Positions 1-11,550 are shown, counted from the first letter of the stretch. The stretch is DNA of 64,000 bases from Bactrocera neohumeralis (GCF_024586455.1 NW_026089624.1:14289341-14353340); one strand, 5' to 3'. Translations and numbers: made by a program. Notes: generated by a model from the letters alone, not told the origin.

Positions 1-410
1 TACTTCAAATAGCGAAAGATATCAGTTGCAAAAAGTTTTAAACAACCTAGTTTCTTGGTGTGTTAGAAATGACATGCCTTAAAATGTAAATCGTTGTGCT
101 TTTCACGTAGATCTGTAGATCCTACTTCATACGTAATACAAAACCTTAGGTTGGAGCAAGTATACAGTTTTGTTGCTCTGGGGATAACTATGGACCACAC
201 ACTCAATTTTAATCTTCACGCATCTTCCCCCTTACACTAACCGTTTAAAACTTATAAATATCTCTACACTCGCTAGTCGTAGGGAGACGCTTGGTATAAT
301 ATTTCTTGTAAAACTCATGAATGGGTAAGTCTGTAGTCCATCTCTCTTACCTGATATTAAAGCTCTGTGCAGGGTAGGTGCAACGCGAACTCACCTTTGA
401 TTAAGAACAA
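1..410 (+). mobile_element. Degenerate non-LTR reverse transcriptase C-terminal remnant
   Basis: Translated piecewise, the stretch resembles the region after the RT active site of Jockey/CR1-type elements. A 'LQKVLNNLVSWCVRNDM' segment is followed by 'VALGITMDHTLNFNLHA' (the usual 'LGV.xD..L.F..H' block) and 'LVKLMNG.VCSPSLLPDI' (the usual 'FKLLNG..dsp.LL' block). Stops and frame changes interrupt it, so it is a dead fragment. It runs off the left edge of the window. The clade cannot be fixed from this piece. Confidence 0.5.
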
Positions 411-424
411 CGCCGAGTTGGTGA

Positions 425-932
425 TTCGGAGCAGTCTTTGGAGACGTTGAAGTGTAATAAACCCGAGTTTTTGCGTCGATATATGGATGAAAAATTACTT
501 CATCATTTAAGTTCGAAGTCCAATCGACAGTCATCCGAGTAGCTTTATTGACGACCTTGAAAAGTGAAGGATGATCAGCAGCGACTATTACATAGCGTTA
601 TCAGACCATTTGAAGACAAAAACGGTCGCGTTTGAAGAAAAATAAAGTGCTGCTTCACTCAGACATGCACCGTGTCACAATACAGTGAAAACGATGGCAA
701 AATTTTCCTGATTTGGCAACCAGCAACTATTTCGTGCTCTCAAATTTCAAAAGAATGATCGCTGAAAAGAAATTTCAGTCGAATGAAGAGTTGACCCCCT
801 AAACTGAGGCCTATTTTGAAGCAAAGAACAAAACGTACTACAAAAATGGTATAGAAAAGTTTGAGGGTCTCTATAATCAGTGTATCACACTTGAAATGAA
901 CTATGCTTTAGAAAATGTGTAATAACTTTGCC
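425..932 (+). mobile_element. Mariner transposase remnant (C-terminal two thirds)
   Basis: Frame-shifted translation gives the mariner landmarks in order: 'NKPEFLRRYMDEKLLHHFS' (usual 'EFxRRyvTvDEtWiHhy'), 'SDYYIALSDHLKTKTVAFEEK', 'KVLLHSDM' (the HxDNAPxH region, damaged) and 'AYFEAKNKTYYKNGIEKFEG' (the 'yYxxGIekLexRyxkCi' ending). Several stops and indels are present and no clear terminal inverted repeats were found. Old, non-functional Tc1/mariner-superfamily copy abutting the RT remnant upstream. Confidence 0.75.
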
Positions 933-1161
933 AGAAAAAAGTGTTTTTCTATGGTAAGGACTTTTAATGAGGTCTGTTAGTTTTCTCCTTAAATGTTTTT
1001 TGTCCTCAACGTAAACTTAAATGAGTTTGTTGCACTTCTCGCAGCTCTGTTTTAATTTGCATATATTCTAAAGCTTTTTGGAATATCATAAATATGAAAA
1101 TGATTGTTTTGTTTTGGCTTTAACCTTGGTATCTATTTTCTCACGAGCTTACAAGGTGCGT

Positions 1162-2066
1162 TCCAAAGTAAACAGGACTTTAAAAAAATCAGAACAAGTG
1201 GTTTTTTCGGCAAAATTAATATATTTTATTCAAAATAGTCTCCTTCTGCTTCTATACAGCTTTTTGCAAGGGCCAAACTCATGTCGAACGAGTGTTTTAG
1301 CTCGTTGGCCGGTATGGCCGCCAATTTTCCGGTTCAAGCCTTTTGAATGGCCTCTACGTCTGCATAACGCTTTCCTTTCATGGGCAAATGCATTGGAAGA
1401 AGGCGCACGGTGCCATATCAGGTGAATACGGGGAGTGGTTAATGGTTAAAATGTGATTTTTGGACAAATAATTTGTCACAAACGCCGATCAATGAGACGG
1501 CGCATTATCGTGCAACAAACGCTAACTTTCATTTTCGCGATATTTGGGCCGAACCGTCGAATACGGCGGACCAAATGCGATACATCGATGTTTTGGAGAT
1601 GTTCAATTTTATTTCCATAAATTTCAATGATGATTTCGACTGATTTTTGATGAATTCACGCACAGTTTCGATAGATTTTCCGGTGATCGCGGATTTTCAC
1701 TGGCCCACATGTTGATCGTCATTCATTTCCTCACGACCACTTTGAAAACGTTCAAACAACTCCTGCACTCTGCTACGGGATAGGCAATCATCGCCATAAA
1801 CTTGTTTCATCAATTGAAACGTTTCGGTAAAAGTTTTACCAATTTTAAAACAAAATTAAATGTTGGCTCTTTGTTCGAAGCTCATTTTTGCACCGATAAC
1901 ACAAACATACTGACACTGAAAACGCAATAACTTCACTTCCAATTAATGTAATATCATGAAGTTCTCACTGGACAATAGATAAAGATAGAAGATTCTAACG
2001 CACCAGTCGACATATAGATGGCGCCACCAGGGGGCGTTAGATTCAAAAAGTCCTGTTTACTTTGGA
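1162..2066 (-). mobile_element. Internally deleted mariner element with terminal inverted repeats
   Basis: The ends carry a perfect 19-bp inverted repeat: TCCAAAGTAAACAGGACTT at 1162-1180 and its complement at 2048-2066. On the minus strand, 'MSFEQRANI' begins near 1887, followed by the HTH region 'ETFQLMKQVYGDDCLSRSRV'. The reading then jumps to the C-terminal part, with 'YSPDMAPCAFFLF' and 'SCIEAEGDYFE' close to the other end. The central catalytic part with the first Asp is missing. At 905 bp against about 1.3 kb for complete mariners, this is a deletion derivative that could only move in trans. Frameshifts in the residual ORF show age. Confidence 0.8.
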
Positions 2067-2894
2067 TCTTTTCTTGATATTGGATCGGACGTCTCGACAA
2101 CTTCTTTATTTAGTGTTACAGCTCGATCACATCCCGCACTATAAGCGATTCGAGGACTTTTTTCTAGAATATTTTTGTTTTTTCTTGCCAGAAAATTTCC
2201 AAACGAGTTTTAACTCTTTTGATTTGTAGCTTTCTTTTAATATTTTAAGCTCTCGAATCGAAACATGACAAAGGAGGGCAGCTTCTGAACATTTTGAAGA
2301 CGGCATCGACATATCAAACAGTTGATATTTTCAACTTCGTTCTTGCCGTGCTAAAACTGTTCACTTGAATGAAATTGAAATATTCTGTTCAAAATTAAAT
2401 TTTTTGTGCAAAATATAAGTAAATAGGTCGATTCATTTGCATTAAACTATGAATTGTTATTAGAAATGAAATATCAAACGAAATTCAGCGCTGAATGTCG
2501 CATCTTAAAATTGACACCCTTATCTGTGATAGGCATGTTCCAAGATAATTCAACAGTTACTATCACACAGTGTTTTTTTTCAAATATTTTGTTTCTCGAC
2601 TATTTAAGCTTGTGTTCAATCAGAATCGTATATATACAAAAGAAAAGCTATTTCGGTATGTACCCGCCGAATGTATGGTGCTAATAGAGACCTTTTTTTT
2701 AAAATGACCGTCGATTTTGCATTCTAAATATATAAATTTAAAGCTCACGAAAGGTTAAAAAGATTTGGCTGAAAATGGGTGGGGAATTCGCTTAGATGCG
2801 GACATAGGCTTCTGTTTATCTGTATATTTAAAAATCAAAACTATTCAGATATAGACAAATATATTTAAAATCATAAGCATGTGTTCGATATTCC
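2067..2894. other. No recognisable feature (A+T-rich)
   Basis: A+T-rich sequence with only short, low-complexity ORFs and no conserved motif, inverted repeat or RNA gene that I can support. Confidence 0.4.
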
Positions 2895-3507
2895 ATGGCA
2901 CCAGTATTAACAGCAACAACAATATCAGCCTTGGAATCCAACGCATAATAACTCTTGCAAACAGGTGCTACTTCGTACTCAGTTGGCATTTGCGAAGTAA
3001 AGTCCTCTCTCGATGAACAAAGACCAAAATCTATAAGTCACTAATTATTTCCGTCCTGCTATATAGAGCAGAGGTATTACCGATGACAACATCTAATGAG
3101 TCGACGTTACGAGTTTTCGAGAGAAAGTTTCTGCGGAAAATGTTTGGTCCTTTGCGCTTTGGCAACGACGAATATTGCATTCGATGGGACGATGAGCTGT
3201 ACGAGTTATACGACGACATTGACATAGTTCAGCGAATTAAGAGACGGCGACTGCGCTGGCTAGGTCATGTGGTCTGTATGGATGAAAACACTTCAGTTCT
3301 GAAAGTATTCGACGCGGTACCCGGGACCCGGGAAAGCAGAGGAAGAGGCAGATCTCCACCTCGTGGGAGAGACCATGTGGAGAAGGGCCTGGTTGCACTT
3401 GGTATCTCGAATTGGCGCCAAATTACTAGAAGAAGAAACAATTAGCGCGCTGTTGTTAACTCGGCTATAACCTCGTAAGCGGAGTGTACACCGTTAAAGA
3501 AGAAGAC
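2895..3507 (+). mobile_element. RTE-type non-LTR retrotransposon, 3' fragment (RTE copy 1)
   Basis: Closely similar at DNA and protein level to the 3' part of the RTE copy at 7200-7803. Shared blocks include 'LRVFERKFLRKM', 'RWDDELYELYDDIDIVQRIK', 'RRLRWLGHVV' and 'LGISNW'. It ends in the same GAA-rich tail ('taaagaagaagac'). The 5' part is missing, as expected for a 5'-truncated retrotransposition product. An open stretch at 3083-3445 covers the C-terminal domain but is missing the RT. The exact left edge is uncertain by some tens of bases. Confidence 0.8.
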
Positions 3508-3825
3508 AAGTGTGCGTAACAAAAAGTTAATGACAGTCATAGAAACCATAAGATTGGGAAGAAGGAAGAGTTATAACGCAGCAATTCTGGGTATTGTAAA
3601 TCTAATATTCTCGTATAATTTGACTGATAATTTACTAACTACCTGTGCCATATATTTTAGACAGCAATTTACATTGTGCACAAAGAAATATGTTATCACT
3701 TATGTATCTCAAATTATAAATAATATAAAACTATCTGTAAGGACGCTTATCCACTTAATCGGTACAAATGAGCTAGGGGAGGAATGTTTCCAAGTATTTC
3801 TGTTCAGATACTCATATTTGTATAA
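3508..3825. other. No recognisable feature
   Basis: A short ORF of about 100 codons crosses this stretch, but it has no recognisable motif and biased A/T codons. I see no supported gene or repeat here. Confidence 0.35.
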
Positions 3826-4700
3826 CTAGCAGCCCGCCTCGGCTCCACACGGGTATTAAACAATCATTTGGAGGATTTAATTTCCTGAAAAGCAAAATTG
3901 GAATTCCAATTTTTAAAGTCAATCCATGTGGTGGCAGTCTTGAATGGTTTAATGAATTTAAAAAATCCTAGGGATAATGATCTCCGTCTTCGATATTAGT
4001 CTCGGTGTCTATCGCTTTGTATTTTTTACTTCTCCGGGAACTTCTTGAGTAATTAGGTTCCTGGGTGACACTATTGCGCTAGAACACAACCAATGAAATT
4101 CCTTTTCGTGCAAATTCTCGATGTAAGGGTTTACTGCATCTATTAAAATTTCTAAACTACGGACTATATGGCCTAGGGACTCATACACTAAAATTAAATT
4201 AAGAGTGGTAAAAATTCCTTCCTAATTTTAAGCAGTTGCTGTGGAAAACGACCATCAGTGATTCCCGTTAGATGAGCTCTCATATTTTCAATCGATGTCG
4301 ATAAGAGCAACGATATTAATCATGCTTTGATGATATTTGTTCTGTTAATGACAGGAAGAGTCTGTCGGAAATCTCCAGCAAATACAAAAGTTATCCTACC
4401 CATGAAAGCAGAGTCACGGCCTCCATATGTGCTTTATGGCTCATGGTGCAAGCCTCTTGCACTAGTTAACCAAGAGGCACATTTTTGCAGATAGAACATA
4501 TCGATTGTTGTTCAATGGATAACGGAAGTTTAAAAGATGTATAGTACATAGTTTTTTCATTCCTTAGAAGAGTTGCAGCAATTCCTGACAAAGCAACTGC
4601 TATCGCTATCTTCCCTGATTGTCTTATTTTAGCAAGTAAAACTAAATTCATGATGGATGGAGTCATGTGTATAAGTTCACGAAAGTGAGGAAAGTTCTCT
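3826..4700 (-). mobile_element. Helitron 3' terminal part with Pif1-like helicase remnant
   Basis: On the minus strand the broken reading gives Helitron helicase blocks in order. Walker-A-proximal 'LAKIRQSGKIAIAVALSGIAA' comes first, then 'FKLPL', 'MSHKAHMEAV', 'FAGDFRQTLPVI', 'ENMRAHL', a segment like 'EVPGEVKNTKRSIDTET', and 'HGLTLKIGIPILL' near the C-terminus. Downstream, the DNA ends in '...GCTAG' followed by T at 3825/3826, with a short AGCC/GGCT stem just before, matching the CTRR-plus-hairpin Helitron 3' end. The Rep part and 5' end are absent, apparently cut off before the RTE copy that follows. The helicase has many stops, so this is dead. Confidence 0.75.
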
Positions 4701-4769
4701 GATCGCCATTCACTTGGGAGTGGCCAGAAACGATTCTTTTACACATGGCTCAAGCAGCTCACTACTTCC

Positions 4770-7700
4770 GGTCTTTGACCAAGTATCCTCTGGGTAGCCT
4801 AAAAACATCCGTTCGAAGGCGAGCTAATGTGAGAAGGCGAAACATTCCCTACATAGGGTTGTGCGCTGGGCTTGGGACCCGCCACGTAAAAAACAATACC
4901 AATGAAAAAGTTGAAACAGCCTCGGATGAGAGACCCCCGTTTTGATGACGACCATGGCAAACGGAATAAAGACTACGATTTGAGGGCATGCACCTGGAAT
5001 GTCCGGACCCTTAATTGGGATGGTGCCGCTGCCCAGCTGGTTGCTGTCCTCGCAAAAATAAAGGCTGACATCACCGCCGTCCAAGAAATGCGATGGACGG
5101 GACAAGGACAGAGACGAGTAGGTCCTTGTGATATTTACTACAGTGGCCATATAAAGCAGCGCAAGTTTGGTGTTGGATTCGTGGTGGGAGAGAGACTCCG
5201 TCGCCGAGTACTATCATTCACTCCGGTGAATGAACGTCTAGCCACAATCCGCATCAAAGCGAGGTTCTTCAACATATCGCTGATTTGCGCCCACGCCCCG
5301 ACGGAAGAGAAGGACGATGTGACCAAAGATGCCTTCTATGAGCGCTTGGAGCGCGCTTATGAGAGCTGCCCCCGCCACGATGTCAAAATCGTGCTTGGCG
5401 ACTTTAACGCCAGGGTGGGCAAAGAAGGTATATTTGGCACTACGGTCGGTAAATTCAGCCTCCACGACGAAACATCCCCAAATGGGTTGAGGCTGATTGA
5501 CTTCGTCGCCGGGGCCCAAAATATGGTTATCTGTAGTACTAGATTCCAGCATAAGAAGATTCATCAAGCTACCTGGCTGTCTCCGGATCGAAAAACTACC
5601 AACCAGATCGATCATGTTGTGATAGATGGAAGACACGTCTCCAGTGTTTTAGATGTGCGTGCGCTCCGAGGTCCTAACATCGATTTGGACCACTATCTTG
5701 TTGCAGCTAAGATTCGCACTCGCCTCTGTGCAGCAAAAAACGCGCGCCACCAAACACAAGGAAGGTTCGACGTCGAGAAGCTGCAATCACAACAGACAGC
5801 CGAACGATTTTCTACTCGGCTTGCACTCCTGCTGGGAACTGTGGGACAACAGCTGGTACGACGAGGAGTGCCATGTCGCAGCGGAGAGAAAACAGGCTGC
5901 CTACCTCGCAACGTTACGATCGACCACTACACGTGCGGGATGGGATAGATACCGAGAGTTGAAGAGGGAAGCGAGACGCATTTGCAGACAGAAGAAGAGG
6001 CCGAAATGCGTGAGTATGAAGAGCTTGACAAGCTGGCCGACAGGGGTAATGCTCGAAAATTCTACGAAAAAATGCGGCGGGTTACAGAAGGTTTCAAGAC
6101 CGGAGCATACTCTTGTAGAACCCCCAAAGGTGATCTAGTCACTGATGCCCAGAGTATACTTAAATTATGGAGGGAACACTTCTCCAGCCTGCTGAATGGC
6201 AGTGAACGCACAATACCAGGAGAAGGAGAACCCGATTCCCCAATCGATGACGATGGAGCAGACGTTCCATTACCCGACCATGAAGAAGTTCGAATAGCAA
6301 TTGCCCGCCTCAAGAACAACAAAGCGGCAGGGGCCGACGGACTACCGGCCGAGCTATTCAAACACGGCGGCGAAGAACTAATAAGGAGCATGCATCAGCT
6401 TCTTTGTAAAATATGGTCGGACGAGAGCATGCCCAACGATTGGAATTTAAGTGTGCTATGCCCAATCCATAAAAAGGAGACCCCACAATCTGCGCCAACT
6501 ACCGTGGGATTAGCCTCCTCAACATCGCATATAAAGTTCTATCGAGCGTATTGTGTCAACAAACTGATTGGACCTTAGCAGTGTGGCTTCAGACCTGGAA
6601 AATCAACAACCGACCAGATATTCACCATGCGCCAAAACTTGGAAAAGACCCGTGAAAGGAGAATCGACACACACCACCTCTTCGTCGATTTCAAAGCTGC
6701 TTTCGACAGCACGAAAAGGAGCTGCCTTTATGCCGCGATGTCTGAATTTGGTATCCCCGCAAAACTAATACGGCTGTGTAAACTGACGTTGAACAACACG
6801 AAAAGCTCCGTCAGGATCGGGAAGGACCTCTCCGAGCCGTGCGATACCAAACGAGGTTTCAGACAAGGCGACTCCCTATCGTGCGACTTCTTCAACCTGC
6901 TCCTGGAGAAAATAGTTCGAGCTGCAGAACTAAACAGAGAAGGTAACATCTTATATAAGAGTGTACAGCTGCTGGCGTATGCCGACGATATTGATATCAT
7001 CGGCCTCAACACCCGCGCCGTTAGTTCTGCTTTCTCTAGGCTGGACAAGGAAGCACAGAAAATGGGTCTGGTAGTGAACGAGGGCAAAACGAAATATCTC
7101 CTGTCATCAAACAAACAGTCGTCGCACTCGCGACTTGGCTCTCACGTCACTGTTGACAGTCATAACTTTGAAGTTGTAGATAATTTCGTCTATTTAGGAA
7201 CCAGCATTAACACCACTAATAATGTCAGCCTGGAAATCCAACGCAGGATTGCTCTTGCCAACAGGTGCTACTTCGGGCTGAGTAGGCAATTGAAAAGTAA
7301 AGTCCTCTCTCGACGAACAAAGCTAAACTCTATAAGTCGCTCATAATTCCCGTCCTGCTATATGGTGCAGAGGTTTGGGCGATGACAGCAACCGATGAGT
7401 CGACGTTACGAGTTTTCGAGAGAAAAATTCTGCGAAAGATTTATGGTCCTTTGCGCATTGGCCACGGCGAATATCGCATCCGATGGAACGATGAGCTGTA
7501 CGAGATATATGACGACATTGACATAGTTCAGCGAATTAAAAGACAGCGGCTACGCTGGCTAGGTCATGTTGTCCGGATGGATGAAAACACTCCAGCTCTG
7601 AAAGTATTCGACGCAGTACCCGCCGGGGGAAGCAGAGGAAGAGGAAGACCTCCACTCCGTTGGAAGGACCAAGTGGAGAAGGACATGGCTTCGCTTGGAA

Positions 7701-7803
7701 TATCCAATTGGCCCCACGCAGCGAAAAGAAGAACCGACTGGCGCGCTGTTGTTAACTCGGCTATAATCGCGTAAGCGGTGTCTACGCCAATTAAGAAGAA
7801 GAA
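4770..7803 (+). mobile_element. Near full-length RTE-type non-LTR retrotransposon (RTE copy 2)
   Basis: Single-ORF retrotransposon with apurinic endonuclease (EN), reverse transcriptase (RT) and a C-terminal domain. It ends in the short GAA tandem tail ('taagaagaagaag') typical of the RTE clade rather than poly(A). The 5' region 'ccctacatagggttgtgcgc' is shared with the copy at 54213, showing that the 5' UTR is retained. The left edge before about 4850 is an estimate. Compared with the 54-56 kb copy it lacks roughly 100 bp near 5838 (around codon 310). Confidence 0.88.
4902..7774 (+). pseudogene. RTE EN-RT polyprotein, frameshifted
   Basis: The ATG at 4902 opens a 348-codon EN frame containing 'TWNVRTLN', 'AVQEMRW', 'LGDFNARVG' and 'NQIDHVVID'; these are the catalytic Asn, Glu, Asp-Asn and Asp positions of APE-type endonucleases. 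After a deletion near 5838 the frame changes. A second frame (about 5982-6500) holds 'KNNKAAGADGLPAELFK' at the RT start. A third (6627-7346) holds 'FVDFKAAFDST', 'GFRQGDSLSC' and the active site 'YADDIDII'. A fourth (7382-7774) holds the C-terminal 'RLRWLGHVVRM' and 'GISNWPHA' region. At least three frame lesions make it non-functional. Such proteins are often mis-annotated as craniofacial development protein 2; this is not a host gene. Confidence 0.88.
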
Positions 7804-8482
7804 GAAAACTAAATTTGCAAGAAAAATCTTGCCAGTGCCCTGGCGTATCCAAAAAAAAAAAATATTGCTTTTGTTATTATTAAAGGTATACCTCGCCCTT
7901 ATCAGTTTGTTGTAGCTTAGCTAAATGTTAAATAACATTCTCGGTTACAAGTAAGTAATTAATTTTTTTGGCATATATGCTCGTAAGTCGGTTAAAAATT
8001 AACATTTGCTGAATTTTTTTTTTACAAACCATCCTCATTGGATTCCCTTCAAAGTGGTTCAGGCCATTTTTCATTCCATGCAAAGGTTTAGTCAGCTATA
8101 GCGAACAGACAAACACCCAACTTATTTTTATATATAAGATAAGATAACAACCGATTTTGCTCAACTTGGCAGTAGCGTTTATCATAAACATTATATGGGA
8201 AACAAGCGCGGTTATCCGATTTCTTCCATTTAAAAACTGTCAAATTTACGTAATAAGAATCATTAGGAACCGGTTTTTGATTAAATCGAGGAAATATATT
8301 TGGAGATCTCAACTTGTTTTCGGAAAGTGTATATGTTTAAATGAGAGCGTACTGCACTATCTCTGGGACTCAATTTGATGTTTCCGGTTCTTGAGAACAT
8401 TATGACAATGCAACGCTTTGCGTCCCCGTTGATAATATGTACATAATTACCCAAATTAAAGATCAGCATATGGAAGCATGAC
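7804..8482. other. No recognisable feature; possible far end of Tc1 remnant
   Basis: A+T-rich sequence between the RTE tail and the Tc1-like remnant. A short minus-strand ORF at 8281-8469 lies where the rest of the Tc1 transposase would be expected, but I cannot align it convincingly. Confidence 0.35.
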
Positions 8483-8774
8483 TTCGCTAAAATTTTTAGC
8501 GTATATATGGCGGTCCATGTTTTCCCAAACCATTATATTACCGCCACCTTCGTCCTATCATATTTATTTTGTTTTATATTCATCATATTTTCAGCTCCAT
8601 CCCACTTTTTGTGTCGTTTTACAAACTGGATACGATTGCATCTATGCCGTTCACTCAAGATTGGCATCCTTCGGGACAATCTGCCAAAAAGATTTTTCTC
8701 CACAACCTGTCTCCTTACCGATCTTAAAGTAATTTTTGCGCCTAATTCTTAATGAATAGCTGCAGGGGACTTTA
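8483..8774 (-). mobile_element. Tc1-like transposase remnant, part 1 (interrupted by piggyBac)
   Basis: The minus-strand reading contains 'KNLFGRLSRRMPILSERHR' followed by 'QFVKRHKKWD', matching the Tc1 block before the first catalytic Asp. A 'GGGNIMVWENM' block follows, matching the usual 'GGGsvMVWGcm'. It stops exactly at the left end of the piggyBac-like element. The N-terminal continuation resumes on the far side at 10826, so one Tc1-like copy was split by the insertion. Frameshifts are present. Confidence 0.65.
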
Positions 8775-9172
8775 CCCTTTCGACCCCAACGTTGCTTCTG
8801 GACAATTTCGGCTGTCGGTCGGCTCATACTTAGTTATTACGGTACTTTTATGTATATTCTTGGAATTGAATCAAGCAAATTAACGTTTGGGGATCATTTA
8901 GCAAAGTTATTTCAAAGAGAGTGAGTGTGCTTCACCAAAAATTGTGTTGTGTAATTCGGAAGAGGCATTAAAGTTGTTAACATACTTTGATAAAAAATAA
9001 GTAAAATAAAAAAGTATAAACTGAATATAATTAGGCTTAATTTATGCTTAACTGTGCTAGAGGTTAATTTCATTTGTCTTAGCTAATAACCAGGTGAGTA
9101 ATTTTCAAAGTTCTAATGTTGCTTGTGGGCAACCTTGGGTCATTGTGGCAATAAATATATTTGTACTTAGAT

Positions 9173-10612
9173 ATGAGACCTGAAGAGAAAGGATTGACAA
9201 ATGAAGAAATTGAAACGATCGTAAACTTTGAATGGGATGTTTCAACTGATGAAGAAAGTGAAAATGAGATGGAAGACACATCCACAGTGTTAGAGAACAA
9301 TTTGGATGGGATAATGGAAAAAGGAGAAAGCATAGAGATTGGCCTTTTTGAAAATATGAACAAAGATGAAGGAATCTTGTAATGTTGTAGATTTGTGCTT
9401 TGAAAAAGTTGACCCCAAGGCACTTAAGGGGAGAAAAAGGCCATTTCAATCTCCAGAGAGTATTTGGGAAGAAGACAAAGCCTGGAGAAGCGACAAATTG
9501 ATGACGCCGATAGAATATTTTTGCACCTTTTTTGATAGCCGAGTAATTGATTTGCTGACAATGCAAACTGAATTGTATGGGCTGCAAGAACACGGCATTG
9601 AGCTAAAATATACTAGAGAGGATATTAAACATTACATTGGTATTTTGTTGTACTTGGGCGTTCTAAAATTACTGCAACTCAAAAAGACATGGTCAAAATA
9701 CCTAAAGCTTACAGCTATAAATGTTTAAATTTTAACGATAACTCTAAACAATCCAAAAAAGGAGAGTCTAACTATGATAAGCTGTACAAGATACGCCCTT
9801 TACTACAGATTCTCAAAGAAAATTTTGGTAAACTACCCCAGGAAGAACATCAAAGCGTTGATGAACAAATCATCGCGTTCAAAGGTATACCTTCCGTAAT
9901 GTCATAAAAAATATACACTCTAGCCTAATTTATTTTTACAGGACGATCGACATATAAACAATACAACCCAGCTAAGCCTCACAAATGGGGTCTGAAAATG
10001 TTTACGCGTGCTGGAAACTCTGGGTTAGTTTACGACTTTACGCTGTATGTTGGTGAAGGCACCTGTCATGATTATGGATTGGGAATATCTTCGGATGTTG
10101 TGTTTTTTTTTGGCAAAAGGGGGAGCCATGAACCCGTTGGGATATGCAAACGTTGGAATCCAAAAAACAAAATATATTGATGTTTCAAGACCTGCGATTG
10201 GTGCTTCTTACAACAATGGTATGGGAGGAGTTGATTTGACCAACCCAACGAAAATATATATGCCACTTATTAAATTCCAAACAGAAGTTGCAATGGAGCT
10301 TTTACAGAATACTACCACTATTACATTCGAAAAGAAGAGAGGACGACCATCGAATGTTGAAATAGCTAGCTCTAGGGATACTAGATACTATGTCCCCAAC
10401 AAGTAGTCTGTCTATCCCTCAGTCAAAAAAATACAGGTTCCAGCCGAATCCATCAAACTCTCAGCGTTATGATAAAATGGAACATTGGGTTGTATTTGGT
10501 GAATAAGAACGTCGCAGAATATGTAAAACAGGAACACCAATATCCAAATGCCTTAAATCCAAAGTCCATCTTTGCTGTAACAACAACAAAAACTGCTTTT
10601 TGCCATACCACA
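9173..10612 (+). pseudogene. piggyBac-type transposase with 57-bp intron, broken
   Basis: An acidic N-terminus opens at the ATG at 9173. It is followed, after a frameshift near 9380, by 'TPIEYFCTFFDSRVIDLL' and 'DIKHYIGILLYLGVLKL', and after another by 'NYDKLYKIRPLLQIL' and 'HQSVDEQIIAFKG'. Splicing the 9885-9941 intron joins 'AFKG' to 'RSTYKQYNPAKPHKWG', the conserved piggyBac 'FKGRs.yKQY.p.KPhKWG' block. The central 'DNfFtS' region is deleted near 10105. 'GGVDLTN' and a degraded cysteine-rich C-terminal domain ('KSKVHLCCNNNKNCFLPYHT', to about 10612) follow. It cannot encode active transposase. Confidence 0.85.
9885..9941 (+). other. Intron in piggyBac transposase
   Basis: Starts GTATAC and ends TTTTTACAG. 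Removing it restores the conserved piggyBac reading 'AFKG/RSTYKQY' in phase. Read through, the frame hits a stop within a few codons. At 57 bp it is the usual size for fly introns. Splicing is inferred, not observed. Confidence 0.75.
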
Positions 10613-10825
10613 CCTAATTTTCAAAATAATATAGAAATAATTGTAAGCTCTCCAAAGAACATTTTTGTTTATTTTATACACCACCATGGCCCAACGTTGC
10701 CCACAAGCAACTTCCGGCAGCGCCCAAACCGATTTTACCAAATACTTGTTAAATGAATACAAAACCATTAATATTAAAAAAAAAAATTCATTTCACGTGG
10801 AAAAAGTTGGGGTCGAAAGGGTTAA

Positions 10826-10905
10826 ACGGATCTTGAAATATTTTGATCGACTTTCGCCGTCATTTTTAGTGGGCGGTCTCTTTATTAACATATTTTCAGA
10901 GATTT
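10826..10905 (-). mobile_element. Tc1-like transposase remnant, part 2 (N-terminal side)
   Basis: The minus-strand reading 'DRPLKMTAKVDQNISRSV' matches the 'GRPpKlT..vdr.I.r.vk' linker after the first helix-turn-helix of Tc1 transposases. It begins directly after the TTAA at the right end of the piggyBac element and continues in the transposase order into 8774-8483. Confidence 0.6.
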
Positions 10906-11399
10906 TATGGCATTAAAAACAAATTTTTACGACCTAAATACGACCTTTTGAAATTTTTGCAAATTTCTCTTGCGCGTGACCCCTTCCCAGCAAATTGACA
11001 CACAATCTGTCTTCCTCTGAACAATGTTTTGTTTGACAGATTTTTCTACACAAATAATACAAACATTTATTCCGCAGATCTAATTAAGCTAATATAACTA
11101 CTTACTACGCTTTTTAAATACAATATTTTCCGTTTATGAAATTATTTCGCCGTTAATTCTATTATTTTCTCACTAAGCACGAGTCACGCTATTTACACTT
11201 TGCAACTTACAGTTAACTCTAAAACCCAACAGTGTTGTCCTTTCCCCCTGTTTTAAGTGCACATGAACGAAACCTTTGATTCTATTTTATTGTCCTGTAT
11301 ATGTATAACTATAATATAGTGCTTTCAATTGTATTGCGCATTCATCATCCGTACGCAATATTTATTAAAAATTCCTTGCATAAATCTCACACAATTCAA
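10906..11399. other. No recognisable feature
   Basis: A+T-rich sequence, possibly containing the lost 5' end of the Tc1-like copy, but without a detectable inverted repeat partner or coding motif. Confidence 0.35.
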
Positions 11400-11550
11400 C
11401 AAGAAATGAATATGCTGTTATTATAGAAGTCATTAATTGTTTTACCGTAATACGAAAAATTGTAGTCGTAAAGTATAGTTCCACATAAAAAAATTTATTT
11501 GGAAATATTTTACAATAAATCCCTTGCTACTTTAATAAAATACTGTTAAT
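11400..11550 (+). repeat. Dispersed repeat R, copy 1, left part (interrupted)
   Basis: Diverged but collinear with 28385-28560, for example 'ttttaccgtaatacgaaaaa' against 'tttttaccataatatgaaaa'. The match resumes after the Harbinger element at 14417. No coding capacity seen and the class is unknown. Confidence 0.55.

Larger units (their letters stand above)
8775..10821 (+). mobile_element. piggyBac-like element with TTAA-type target site
   Basis: The outer terminal inverted repeats read CCCTTTCGACCCCAAC at 8775 and as the complement ending at 10821. They are flanked by TTTA (a one-base-changed TTAA) on the left and TTAA at 10822-10825 on the right. A second, internal inverted repeat of 31 bp lies at 9118-9148 and 10681-10711, each starting or ending in GTTGCTTGTGGGCAAC, with three mismatches. 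Outer plus inner repeats are a known piggyBac arrangement. The element is 2047 bp and carries one broken transposase gene. It sits inside a Tc1-like remnant whose two halves lie at 8483-8774 and 10826-10905. Confidence 0.88.

Noticed and set aside
4824..5636. Long minus-strand ORFs opposite RTE EN sequence
   Set aside because: They are antisense shadows of the EN frame; no motif of their own, and they recur wherever RTE or LOA copies occur.
4902..5948. Possible host gene for a craniofacial-development-protein-like endonuclease
   Set aside because: The frame is the EN domain of an RTE retrotransposon, with RT motifs downstream and several copies in the window.
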